A DNA stretch of 8,660 bases from Deltaproteobacteria bacterium (GTDB lineage: Bacteria; Myxococcota_A; UBA9160; PR03): positions 1-8,660 of the forward strand of contig JAGSPS010000121.1 of assembly GCA_018262315.1 (NCBI GenBank). Direction: 5' to 3'. Of this stretch, positions 1-6,909 are shown piece after piece (position 1 is the first letter of the stretch; each line of letters opens with the position of its first letter). Under the pieces are notes generated by a model. The model did no database searches. It had not been told where the DNA came from and worked only from the letters and a program-made list of their open reading frames with translations. The position numbers and the translations under genes were made by a program.

Positions 1-55
1 TCTCGTTGCGGAGCTGCTGAGCTGCCTCCGCCGAGGACGTTTCGGACGAGTCCAC
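1..55 (-). CDS. Possible N-terminus of a gene leaving the left edge (partial)
   Basis: Reading leftwards on the minus strand from a GTG at 55-53, an open frame of 18 codons runs to the window edge and begins VDSSETSSAEAAQQLRNE (V read as Met). Most third codon positions are G or C, as in the neighbouring genes. The competing plus-strand frame that ends with TGA at 91-93 has much weaker third-position bias. A GAGG lies about 10 nt upstream of the GTG, which is a weak ribosome binding site. It would follow the flavin oxidoreductase in the same direction after a 79-nt gap, so the two could be co-transcribed. No family can be recognised from so few residues. It could also be non-coding. Confidence 0.3.
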   Translation of the reverse strand, partial: MDSSETSSAEAAQQLRNE

Positions 56-134
56 CGCCCGCGCGCCTCGCAGCAACGAAGAAAGGCAAGTGAACCGCGA
101 ACTCACGCTAAACGGACCATCCTGGGTCGGTCTC

Positions 135-1601
135 CTAGATCGCGGCGCGGGTCCGGTGCTCGCGGGTCACGATGTCGGCGACTCGAACGCCCGAGTCGGC
201 GGCCTGATGGGTGCCGCATCCGTAGCCGCCGGCGTCGCAGCCCACCAGGTAGAGACCGCGGACGGGAGTGCGGGCGTCGGGCTTGTGCCGGCCACATTGA
301 CCGACGATCTGCGCGAGCCCGATGCACTCTCCGCCCTGGGCGGGAACGGCGCGGTCGCGCGTCAGCGAGGAGACGTCGGATCCGAGGTAGCGGTCGACCG
401 ACTCGATGCAGCCTTCGATGCCCGGCCACAGCCGCCGGACGGTCGCGTCGAGGCGATCGAGGAGTGCGTCGCCGTGCGCGAAGTCGGGGTCGGGCGTGCA
501 GATCGTTCCCACCAGCGCGCACTGCTTGCCCGTGGGAGCGAGGCTCGGGTCGTAGATGGATGGCACGACGTTGAACACGAGCACGTCCTCGGGAAACTTG
601 CCCGCCTTGATCTCCGCGAGCCGCGCCGCGTGCAGGTAGTTCTCGTCGGAGAATGCGATGTACATGCCGTGCTCGAAGAACGGGCGATCGAGGAAGTAGC
701 GCAGCCCGACGATCGCCCACGACGGCACCAGGCCGCGAACGCGCGAGAGATAGGCGCCGTCGAAGTGCTCCGCGCCCGCGAGCCCCAGCACCGTCGGCTG
801 GATGCCGGCGTTGCTCACCACGATCGGAGCTTCGAAGCTGCCCCGATCGGTCACGACCCCGGTCACGACTCCGTCGGAGATGGCGATGCGCTCGACACGC
901 GTGCGCAGCAACACGCGCCCGCCGCAGCGCTCGACCGATTGGCAGAACACCTCCGCCATGCGTCCGAAACCGCCGGCGTGGTAGCGACCCGCGCCACCGC
1001 GCGAGAAATCCTGCAGCGTGCGCACCGCCTCGCTCGCTGCGACGAGGTCGAGCGGCACGACGAAGACGATGTTGATCCACATGCCCCAGTAGCTGATCAC
1101 GCTCTGCGGAAGGCGGTAGCGCGCGAGCAGATCGGCGAACGAGAGGTCGTCGAGCGCGTCGATCTCGTGCGGAGGCATTCCGAGCAGATCCATCAGCACG
1201 CGCGCGGCCTCGGCGAAGTCGGTTTCGCCGAGCGCGAGCAACTCGGGGAGCGCCATCGGGTTTGCGTCTTCCGGCCGCGCCGAGCCCACGCTGCGGGCCC
1301 ACTCGCCGTCCGCCCGGCGGTAGAGCAGGACACTCTTCTCTTTGGGCGCGAGGATCTCGACCTCACCCGCGAGGCCGAGTTCGTCGAGCACACGAGAGAA
1401 TTGCGATCCGATCGCGGGTCCGCCGACGATCGGCCAGAGTTCGTAGCGGAAGCCGCGCTTCGAAACCGTCATGGCCTTGCCGCCCGGCAACGAGTTCTTG
1501 TCGAGCACGAGCACGCGCAGCCCGCGCCGCGCGAGCAGCGCCGCGCAGGTCGCCCCGCCGATTCCCGCCCCCACCACGATTGCGTCGTACCGCTCGGCCA
1601 T
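135..1601 (-). CDS. FAD-dependent oxidoreductase, phytoene desaturase (CrtI)-like
   Basis: A predicted 488-residue flavoprotein of the NAD(P)/FAD oxidoreductase superfamily related to phytoene dehydrogenase/desaturase. The N-terminus carries a Rossmann dinucleotide-binding motif (YDAIVVGAGIGGATCAALLA, glycines 11, 13 and 16) and an acidic residue at the end of the second strand (Asp34), which normally binds the FAD ribose. A CrtI-like LPGGKAMT segment follows at about 38-45. The C-terminal FAD motif is GLYLVGCDAGGYGCGTHQAA, running into a final helix. The frame extends upstream to 1679, but I chose the ATG at 1601: a strong AGGGGAG-type ribosome binding site lies just before it, and the Rossmann strand begins four residues later. 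No signal peptide or clear membrane segment is seen. The gene is divergent from the giant activase, suggesting a shared control region and a related redox role. Whether it desaturates, saturates or simply donates electrons cannot be told from sequence. The family assignment is firm; the substrate is unknown. Confidence 0.9.
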   Translation of the reverse strand: MAERYDAIVVGAGIGGATCAALLARRGLRVLVLDKNSLPGGKAMTVSKRGFRYELWPIVGGPAIGSQFSRVLDELGLAGEVEILAPKEKSVLLYRRADGEWARSVGSARPEDANPMALPELLALGETDFAEAARVLMDLLGMPPHEIDALDDLSFADLLARYRLPQSVISYWGMWINIVFVVPLDLVAASEAVRTLQDFSRGGAGRYHAGGFGRMAEVFCQSVERCGGRVLLRTRVERIAISDGVVTGVVTDRGSFEAPIVVSNAGIQPTVLGLAGAEHFDGAYLSRVRGLVPSWAIVGLRYFLDRPFFEHGMYIAFSDENYLHAARLAEIKAGKFPEDVLVFNVVPSIYDPSLAPTGKQCALVGTICTPDPDFAHGDALLDRLDATVRRLWPGIEGCIESVDRYLGSDVSSLTRDRAVPAQGGECIGLAQIVGQCGRHKPDARTPVRGLYLVGCDAGGYGCGTHQAADSGVRVADIVTREHRTRAAI

Positions 1602-1634
1602 CGTCTCCCCTCTCCCGGGCGCAGCCCGATCGCG

Positions 1635-1653
1635 GACGGCAACCTGCGCCGTC
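1635..1653. promoter_or_regulatory. 19-bp inverted repeat, candidate operator
   Basis: GACGGC (1635-1640) and GCCGTC (1648-1653) form perfect 6-bp arms around a 7-nt spacer. An overlapping second dyad is CGGCAA (1637-1642) with TTGCCG (1654-1659). The size and symmetry fit a TetR-family dimer site, and the element lies just upstream of the AT-rich patch. Assignment to the TetR gene in this window is inference only. Confidence 0.35.
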
Positions 1654-1662
1654 TTGCCGATC

Positions 1663-1675
1663 ATAAAAAATTTAT
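1663..1675. promoter_or_regulatory. AT-rich patch with short dyad (likely promoter core)
   Basis: ATAAA (1663-1667), AAA, then TTTAT (1671-1675) gives a 13-nt, fully A/T block. It is the most AT-rich stretch seen in the window and lies midway between two divergent start codons, where promoter melting for one or both genes is expected. The overlapping minus-strand TATGAT is the best -10 candidate. Confidence 0.4.
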
Positions 1676-1696
1676 CCATCGTCGCGCCATCGGTTT

Positions 1697-1712
1697 CGCG
1701 GCTCGAGCCGCG
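1697..1712. promoter_or_regulatory. 16-bp perfect palindrome just upstream of the activase RBS
   Basis: CGCGGCTCGAGCCGCG reads identically on both strands, with no spacer or mismatch. It ends one base before the AGGGAG ribosome binding site (1714-1719). As DNA it could be a dimeric repressor operator. As RNA it would fold as a 6-bp GC stem with a TCGA tetraloop abutting the ribosome binding site. Either role could control activase expression; neither is proven. Confidence 0.45.
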
Positions 1713-1713
1713 C

Positions 1714-1719
1714 AGGGAG
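1714..1719 (+). promoter_or_regulatory. Ribosome binding site of the activase gene
   Basis: AGGGAG lies 7 nt before the ATG at 1727 and decides that start. Its last three bases also belong to one arm of a 10-bp inverted repeat (GAGATCGCAG at 1717-1726, CTGCGATCTC at 1765-1774) that flanks the start codon. Formation of that stem in the mRNA would occlude the site. Confidence 0.6.
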
Positions 1720-1726
1720 ATCGCAG

Positions 1727-4700
1727 ATGGGCCACGCGACGCAACGCACGGTCCGGGTGGCGGGCTGCGATCTCGGCAAGGCCGCGGCCAAGCTGGTGGT
1801 GCTCTCGGTCGACGGCGACCGCGTTCGCATCGAGGCCCGGCACAGCGCAGCGCACGACGGCCGGCCGGCCGAACTCCTCGCCGCCTGGTATCGCGAGACG
1901 GGCATCGCGAACTGCGACGCGCTCGGCGCCACCGGCCTGTACGCCGACGAGCTGCGCGTGCCGGTCCTCAGCGGACTCCCCGAGGACGCCTGCCTGACGG
2001 CCGCCATCGAACGGCTGCCCGAGCTTCGCGGCCCGCTGAACCTCGTCAGCGTCGGCGCGCGCGGCTACAGCGTGCTCACGCGCGATCGGACCGGACGGGT
2101 GCAGGCCGTCGGCAACGAGAAGTGTTCGTCGGGCACCGGCGAGACGATGGTCCGCATCGCCGGCCGCTTCGGTCTCAGCATCGAGGAGGCCGACGCGCTG
2201 GCGCGCGGCTCGAGCGACACCATCCCCATCACGGCGCGTTGCTCGGTCTTCGCCAAGAGCGAGATGACCCATTTCGGGAACCAGGGCCGTCCGGCCGACG
2301 CGCTGTTCCGCGGCTACTTCGGCTCGATCGCGCGCTACGTCGCGGCCCTGCTCGCGCGTGCGCGAGTCGAAGGCCCCGTGTACGCCGTCGGCGGCTGCGC
2401 GCGCATCCGCACGCTGGTCGACGCACTCGGCGAGGCGGTGGGCGCCGAGGTGAAGGTGCCGGAGTCCTTCCTCCTGCTCGAGGCGATCGGCGCCGCGCTG
2501 CTGGCGGCCGAGCAGTGTCGAGGCGAGCCGCTCGAGCGCCTTCCCGGGGATCCGGCGGCGCTGTTCTCACATACACCAACTCGCTTCACCGTGTTGCGGC
2601 CGGCCAGCGAGTGGAAGGATCGCGTTCGCTGTCTCGAAGCGGCGCCCGTCGCGAGCGGCGCCGACCGCGCCCCCAGCGTCCTCGGCCTCGACCTCGGCTC
2701 GACGGGCAGCAAGGCCGTACTCACCTCGCTCGCCACCGGCGAACTCGTGCTCGACCTGTACGATCGCACCCGGGGCAATCCGGTCGACGCCGTTCAGCGT
2801 CTCGTCCGCGCCGTGCTCGAGCGCACCGCGCCCGACGTCCGCGCGATCGCCCTCACCGGTTCGGGACGCGAAGCCGCGGCGACCGTGGTGCGCGCAGCCT
2901 TCCCCGAGGCGGCGGGCCGCATCGTGACGCTGAACGAGATCGTCGCCCACGCGACGGCTGCCATCCGCTGCGACGAGCGCGGCGGCGAGAGCATGTCCGT
3001 GGTCGAGATCGGGGGACAGGACGCCAAGTTCATCCAGATCGAGGCGGGCCGGATCGTCGAGAGCGACATGAACAAAGCGTGCTCGGCGGGAACCGGCTCG
3101 TTCCTGGAGGAGCAGTCGCTCTTCTACGGCGTGGAGGACATCGGCGAGTTCACGCGCCTGGCGATGACCGCCAGCCGGCCGCCGGATCTCGGCCAGATGT
3201 GCACGGTCTTCGTCGCCGACGCCGCCGCCGAGGCCCACAACGAGGGCTTCGAGGTGCGCGATCTCTTCGCCGGCTTCCAGTACTCGGTGATCCACAACTA
3301 CATCAACCGGGTGATGGGCCAGCGCACCTTCGGACAACGCATCTTCTTCCAGGGCAAGCCGGCGTCGGGAACGTCGCTCGCCTGGACGCTGGCGGCGGTC
3401 ACGGGGCGCGAAGTCGTGGTGCCGGCCAATCCCGGCGCGATGGGCGCATGGGGCATCGGCCTGTGCGCGATCGACGAACTCGGAGCGGAGGCGCTCGCGG
3501 CAGCGCCCCGCTTCGGACTCGAGCTCGTGCTGGGCGCCGAGGTCGTGGACAAGAACGAGTTCCAGTGCCGCGACAGCCGCTGCGCCACGCTCTGTACGAT
3601 CGCGCGCACGCGCGTCGCCGTTCTCGGAGGCGAGCAGACCGTGCTCTCGGGCGGCGCGTGCCCCAAGTACGAAGTGGCGTCGGGCGCACGCGCGAAGCTC
3701 CCGAAGGAAGCGCCGTCGCCGTTCGACGAGCGGCAGGCGTTGCTGGCGCCGTATCTCGAGGAGCGCCCGGGCGGCCGCATGATCGGCGTCCCAATGGCTG
3801 GCGCCTGTTTCGGCCTCGTCCCGTGGCTGGTGGAGTTCGTGGCAGGACTCGGCTTCGGCGTGCGCGTGCTCGCGCCCGACGGACAGTCACTCGCGCGCGG
3901 TGAAGAGCGCTGTTACGCCTACGACGCCTGCGCGCCGGTGAAGGCGGCGCACGGCATCCTCGACGCCGACGTCGACAGCGTGTTCTTTCCGACCGTCCTC
4001 AGTACCGACAGCGAGGCGGGTGGCTGCGGGCGCACCTGCGCGATGGAGCAGGCCCAGCCCGAGATGGTTGGCGCCGCGCTGCGGGCGCGGGGTCGGAAGC
4101 TGCGCGTAGTGAGTCCCGTGCTCTCGTTCGACGCGGGCGTGCAGAGCAAGGCCTTCGCCGCGGAACTCCTCGCGGCGGCGCGGGCGCTGCTCGGCGCCGA
4201 GCCCGACCGCGCGCGCGTCGCGGCCGCCGCTCGCGCGGCTGCGCAGGCGCAGGCTCGCTACGAAGCGGCGCTGCTCGCGATCGGGCGCCGCACGCTCGAC
4301 TACGGCCGATCGGCCGGCCTGCCGGTCGTCGCGGTCTGCGGACCGCTGCACGTGATCCACGATCCCGTCATCAACGCCGGTATCCCGCGCCTGTTGCGCG
4401 AGAACGGCGTGCTGCCGCTGCCGCTGGACTGCTTCCCGATCCCGGCCAGCACCCACCCCGTGACGCGCGTGCCGTGGTCGGACGCGCGCCGCTCGCTGCG
4501 CGCCGGCCTCGCCACCCGCGAGCGGGGCGACGTCTACCCGCTGCTGCTGTCGTCGTTCGGCTGCAATCCCGCGTCGTTCGGCGAGCAGTTCTTCACCGCG
4601 TTGCTCGAGGGTCACCCGCACACGACGCTCGAGAGCGACGGACACGGCGGCACGGCCGGGTACACCACGCGGGTACAGGCCTTCCTGCACACGGTGAGAC

Positions 4701-5983
4701 GACACGACGGGCGGCCCACACCGGCGCCGGCGTCGCGGCTGCGGATGCTCGAACCGCTGGCGAATCTCCCGATCACACCCGACGACGAGCGCCAGTTCGT
4801 GGCGCCCGCGCTCGGGGAACCCTACGCGACGGTGATGGCCGCGAACTTTCGGGCGTTCGGTCTCGACGCCGTCGCGCCCAGTCCTTCCGATGCCGAACGA
4901 CTCCGCATCGGTCGCCGCGATTGCTCGGGCAAGGAGTGCATTCCCTACCAGCTATTCTGGGGCTCGTTCCGCGATCACCTCGAGCACAACGAGGATGGAC
5001 GCAGTCGCGTGCTGGTGCAGGTGACCGGACAGGGCGTCTGCCGCAACTGCTTGTTCTCCGCGAAGGATCAGCTCTCGCTCGAACGGCTGGGCGTCGGCGA
5101 CCGGGTCACGATGCGCGACGTCCAGGCCGAGCAGGGTCTCGGTCCGTCGTTCCTCACTCGAACGGGTCTGTCATCGACCGTGAGCGACATCCTGTGTCAG
5201 CTCGTGGCATACCACCGCCCACTCGAGACGGTGGCAGGCGAGGTCGACCGGCTTCACGCAGCCCTGCTCGAAGAGTTCGAGAAGATCTCCGAGGCTCCGG
5301 TGTTCCGGGGCGCGTTCGCCGGCTTCCGCGATACCTCGCGCTACCGGCGCGCGCTCGGAGATCTCGTCCTGCGGGCCGCCACCGCCTACGCCGCAGTGGC
5401 CGCGCGGGCGCCGCGCAATCCGCAACGGCGAACCGTGCTGCTCGCCGGCGACATCGCCGTCAAGATCAACGACTTCGCCAACGGCGGCATCGTGCGGCAT
5501 CTCAACGAGCGAGGCCTGCAGGTGGCGATCGAGCCGTCGCAGACGCTGCTCGAATACGCCGCGACCGAGGCGCCCGGCGAGATCGCCCGAACCGGCGAAG
5601 GGCGGGGCCGCGCGCTGGTCGCGATGGGCCTGCGCCGGATGCGGCGCAAGCAATACGACCGGGTGCGGAAGCTGCACCCGTGGATCCCCGACGGCGCGGT
5701 CGCGCCGATCCTCGCCGAGAGCGATCGCGTGCTCGGACGCCATCCGCGCGGCGAGGCGCCGGTGACCATCGGCAGCGTGTTGCACTACTGGAAGCAACGC
5801 CTCTGCGACGGCGCCGTGATCGTGAGCCCGTGGGGCTGCGGTCCGGCGCTGGTGAGCGAAGGCATCCTGCGCCACCAGGCCGAGATCCCGATGCTCTTCG
5901 TCTACAACGACGGCGCGCCGATCGACGAGCGGCGGCTCAACGCCTTCGCCTTCCGCCTGCGCCGCGAGCCGGCGCGCGCGTGA
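1727..5983 (+). CDS. Giant acyl-CoA dehydratase activase-type fusion (BadF/BcrA x2 + DUF2229 + Cys-rich C-terminus)
   Basis: A 1418-residue cytoplasmic protein of the 2-hydroxyacyl-CoA dehydratase activator / benzoyl-CoA reductase ATPase class. Module 1 (about 1-290) is an ASKHA fold with the cluster cysteines Cys133 (in EKCSSGTG) and Cys172 (in ARCSVFAKSE), 39 residues apart as I recall for the HgdC activator. Module 2 (about 318-595) has an intact phosphate loop GLDLGSTGSK (320-329), EIGGQDAK (427-434), Cys452 (in NKACSAGTG) and Cys492 (in MCTVF). Known activators are dimers with a [4Fe-4S] cluster bridging the subunits; here two modules on one chain could form that interface internally. 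A DUF2229-like part follows: Cys614/619/623, Cys645, CYAYDACAPVKAAHG (729-743), Cys767/771, FGCNPASF near 946 and DGHGGTAGYTTR (971-982). The C-terminal domain (about 1030-1418) has RDCSGKECIPY (Cys1066/1071), GVCRNC (Cys1105/1108) and WGCGPAL (Cys1371), recalling the HgdB-like acceptor component. Module 1 is degenerate in its ATP motifs. Family is certain; substrate and reaction (dehydration or ATP-driven reduction) are unknown. Confidence 0.93.
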   Translation: MGHATQRTVRVAGCDLGKAAAKLVVLSVDGDRVRIEARHSAAHDGRPAELLAAWYRETGIANCDALGATGLYADELRVPVLSGLPEDACLTAAIERLPELRGPLNLVSVGARGYSVLTRDRTGRVQAVGNEKCSSGTGETMVRIAGRFGLSIEEADALARGSSDTIPITARCSVFAKSEMTHFGNQGRPADALFRGYFGSIARYVAALLARARVEGPVYAVGGCARIRTLVDALGEAVGAEVKVPESFLLLEAIGAALLAAEQCRGEPLERLPGDPAALFSHTPTRFTVLRPASEWKDRVRCLEAAPVASGADRAPSVLGLDLGSTGSKAVLTSLATGELVLDLYDRTRGNPVDAVQRLVRAVLERTAPDVRAIALTGSGREAAATVVRAAFPEAAGRIVTLNEIVAHATAAIRCDERGGESMSVVEIGGQDAKFIQIEAGRIVESDMNKACSAGTGSFLEEQSLFYGVEDIGEFTRLAMTASRPPDLGQMCTVFVADAAAEAHNEGFEVRDLFAGFQYSVIHNYINRVMGQRTFGQRIFFQGKPASGTSLAWTLAAVTGREVVVPANPGAMGAWGIGLCAIDELGAEALAAAPRFGLELVLGAEVVDKNEFQCRDSRCATLCTIARTRVAVLGGEQTVLSGGACPKYEVASGARAKLPKEAPSPFDERQALLAPYLEERPGGRMIGVPMAGACFGLVPWLVEFVAGLGFGVRVLAPDGQSLARGEERCYAYDACAPVKAAHGILDADVDSVFFPTVLSTDSEAGGCGRTCAMEQAQPEMVGAALRARGRKLRVVSPVLSFDAGVQSKAFAAELLAAARALLGAEPDRARVAAAARAAAQAQARYEAALLAIGRRTLDYGRSAGLPVVAVCGPLHVIHDPVINAGIPRLLRENGVLPLPLDCFPIPASTHPVTRVPWSDARRSLRAGLATRERGDVYPLLLSSFGCNPASFGEQFFTALLEGHPHTTLESDGHGGTAGYTTRVQAFLHTVRRHDGRPTPAPASRLRMLEPLANLPITPDDERQFVAPALGEPYATVMAANFRAFGLDAVAPSPSDAERLRIGRRDCSGKECIPYQLFWGSFRDHLEHNEDGRSRVLVQVTGQGVCRNCLFSAKDQLSLERLGVGDRVTMRDVQAEQGLGPSFLTRTGLSSTVSDILCQLVAYHRPLETVAGEVDRLHAALLEEFEKISEAPVFRGAFAGFRDTSRYRRALGDLVLRAATAYAAVAARAPRNPQRRTVLLAGDIAVKINDFANGGIVRHLNERGLQVAIEPSQTLLEYAATEAPGEIARTGEGRGRALVAMGLRRMRRKQYDRVRKLHPWIPDGAVAPILAESDRVLGRHPRGEAPVTIGSVLHYWKQRLCDGAVIVSPWGCGPALVSEGILRHQAEIPMLFVYNDGAPIDERRLNAFAFRLRREPARA

Positions 5984-6642
5984 AGCGGCGAGGCAAGGCC
6001 CGGCGCGAACCCGAGACGACGCGCGATCGGCTGATCAGCGCGGCGGCAGAGGTCTTCCTCGACGTCGGATACGACGGAGCCCGGGTGGTCGACATCGCGC
6101 GCAAGGCCGGCGTCACGACCGGCGCCATCTACTCGCAGTTCCGCGACAAGGCGGATCTGCTCGTCAAGACCCTCGGCGCGCAGGGCGTCGACGCGGTGAG
6201 CAACGTGCTGCTGAGCGACACCGAGCTACCGGTCGCGAGCATGCTGCGCGCGCTCGGCGAGATCCTGGTCGAGGGCGCGCTGCATCCGACGGAGGTGCTG
6301 CTGCTCGACGCCGCGGTGGCGGCGCGGCGCGAGCCCGAGCTGCGCGAGCAGCTCACGGGGGCCCTCGGCCAGCGCACCGACGTGCTCGCCGCGATGATCG
6401 AGCGGGCCCGCAGGGAATGCGTCGTCGCGGGCGACATCTCCAGCGAAGCCGTCGTGCGCTTCCTGCTGATCCTCGGGTTCGGCTCGATCGTCACGCGCAG
6501 CCTCGGCCTCGAGGCGCCAGACCACGCGGCGTGGACGCGCCTCATCGGCCGCCTGCTGGGCGGCGTCGCCCCGACACCGGCGAGCGCCGGCCGGCGGCGA
6601 CTTCGCGCTGTCACCGTCGCGAGGCCGCGCCCTCGCGCCTGA
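5980..6642 (+). CDS. TetR/AcrR-family transcriptional regulator
   Basis: A 220-residue regulator starting at GTG 5980, which overlaps the activase stop as GTGA (4-nt overlap). The two genes are therefore very likely translationally coupled and on one transcript. Residues about 14-60 form the TetR DNA-binding domain: helix 1 TRDRLISAAAEVFLDVGYDG, then VVDIARKAGVTTGAIYSQF, the recognition helix region, followed by RDKADLLVKTL. The rest is an all-helical ligand-binding and dimerisation domain, too divergent to predict the inducer. The frame is open far upstream inside the activase gene, but that part is antisense-free shadow sequence in the wrong frame. The GTG places the usual short basic tail (KRRGKARRE) before the HTH. 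Only a weak ribosome binding site is visible, consistent with coupling. It may control the divergent promoters at 1602-1726, where dyad-symmetric sites exist; acyl-CoA-type ligands are common in this family, but here that is inference. Confidence 0.93.
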   Translation: MKRRGKARREPETTRDRLISAAAEVFLDVGYDGARVVDIARKAGVTTGAIYSQFRDKADLLVKTLGAQGVDAVSNVLLSDTELPVASMLRALGEILVEGALHPTEVLLLDAAVAARREPELREQLTGALGQRTDVLAAMIERARRECVVAGDISSEAVVRFLLILGFGSIVTRSLGLEAPDHAAWTRLIGRLLGGVAPTPASAGRRRLRAVTVARPRPRA

Positions 6643-6865
6643 ACGCGGCCTTCCGCATCCAGGCGGTCCCGACGCCTGAATCGCCTCGAGCAGATCGTCG
6701 GTCCCAATTCCCTTCCACCACGACGTGCGCAGCAGCTCCCTCGAACACCGCGTTGATCGGGTTGCGGTACAGGTAGCCGTGGATCCCGGGCTGCCGGAAC
6801 GGGTCGAGCGCCGCGGCGAGGCGAGAGGCCGCGCGTTCGCGATTTTCGCGCTGCGAAGGAGTCGC
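6611..6865 (-). pseudogene. Decayed 3' gene remnant with two compensating frameshifts
   Basis: On the minus strand, reading from 6865, one frame gives LDPFRQPGIHGYLYRNPINA then VFE, with nearly every third base G or C. That bias then jumps by one base at the GGG run complementary to 6738-6740 into a second frame, giving ELLRTSWWKGIGTDDLLEAI then QASG. It then returns to the first frame at another GGG run (complement of 6668-6670), giving TAWMRKAAFRREGAASRR and a TGA at 6613-6611. The shifts fit one inserted and one deleted base. The frame is closed by a stop at 6868-6866 and no start codon follows it, so the 5' part of the gene is missing. The 3' end overlaps the convergent TetR gene by 32 nt. 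I do not recognise the family. Sequencing error could explain the frameshifts but not the missing start. Confidence 0.55.
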
Positions 6866-6866
6866 C

Positions 6867-6872
6867 TAGAAT
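6867..6872 (+). promoter_or_regulatory. Possible -10 box for the DUF4160/DUF2442 pair
   Basis: TAGAAT differs from TATAAT at one position and lies 37 nt before the GTG of the first small gene. Upstream, TTTTCG (6843-6848) at 18 nt is only a poor -35 match. No other promoter-like sequence was seen between the regulator and this pair. Confidence 0.25.
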
Positions 6873-6909
6873 CCTGCGCGCTACCCCGAGGTCCCGCACA
6901 TGAGCGTGT

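Larger units (their letters stand above)
1602..1726. promoter_or_regulatory. Divergent intergenic control region
   Basis: These 125 nt separate the start codons of two divergent genes, so both promoters should lie here. The centre (about 1661-1677) is strikingly AT-rich in an otherwise very GC-rich window. On the minus strand TATGAT (complement of 1660-1665) resembles a -10 box for the flavoprotein gene, but I see no convincing -35 box at the right distance. For the plus strand TTGCCG at 1654-1659 resembles a -35 box, but no good -10 follows at 16-18 nt. The region also holds two dyad-symmetric elements, listed separately, which are candidate operators for the TetR protein encoded at the end of the activase transcript. 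Confidence 0.6.

Noticed and set aside
1602..1679. 26-residue N-terminal extension of the flavoprotein to an ATG at 1679
   Set aside because: It would use the AT-rich promoter patch as coding sequence, while the internal ATG at 1601 has a strong ribosome binding site and gives the standard N-terminus.
90..1997. Long plus-strand frame of 635 codons opposite the flavoprotein gene
   Set aside because: Low-complexity, Arg/His/Glu-rich antisense translation of a GC-rich gene. The minus strand encodes a clear FAD-binding protein with motifs at both ends.
2567..3337. Minus-strand 256-codon frame inside the activase gene
   Set aside because: Antisense shadow of a segment whose plus-strand frame carries intact EIGGQDAK and cluster-cysteine motifs.
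1471..3903. 810-codon plus-strand frame overlapping the activase start
   Set aside because: Arg/Pro-rich shadow in another frame of the activase gene, with no recognisable motif.
4474..5979. N-terminal extension of the TetR frame through the activase gene
   Set aside because: Arg-rich out-of-frame translation. TetR homology starts a few residues after the GTG at 5980.
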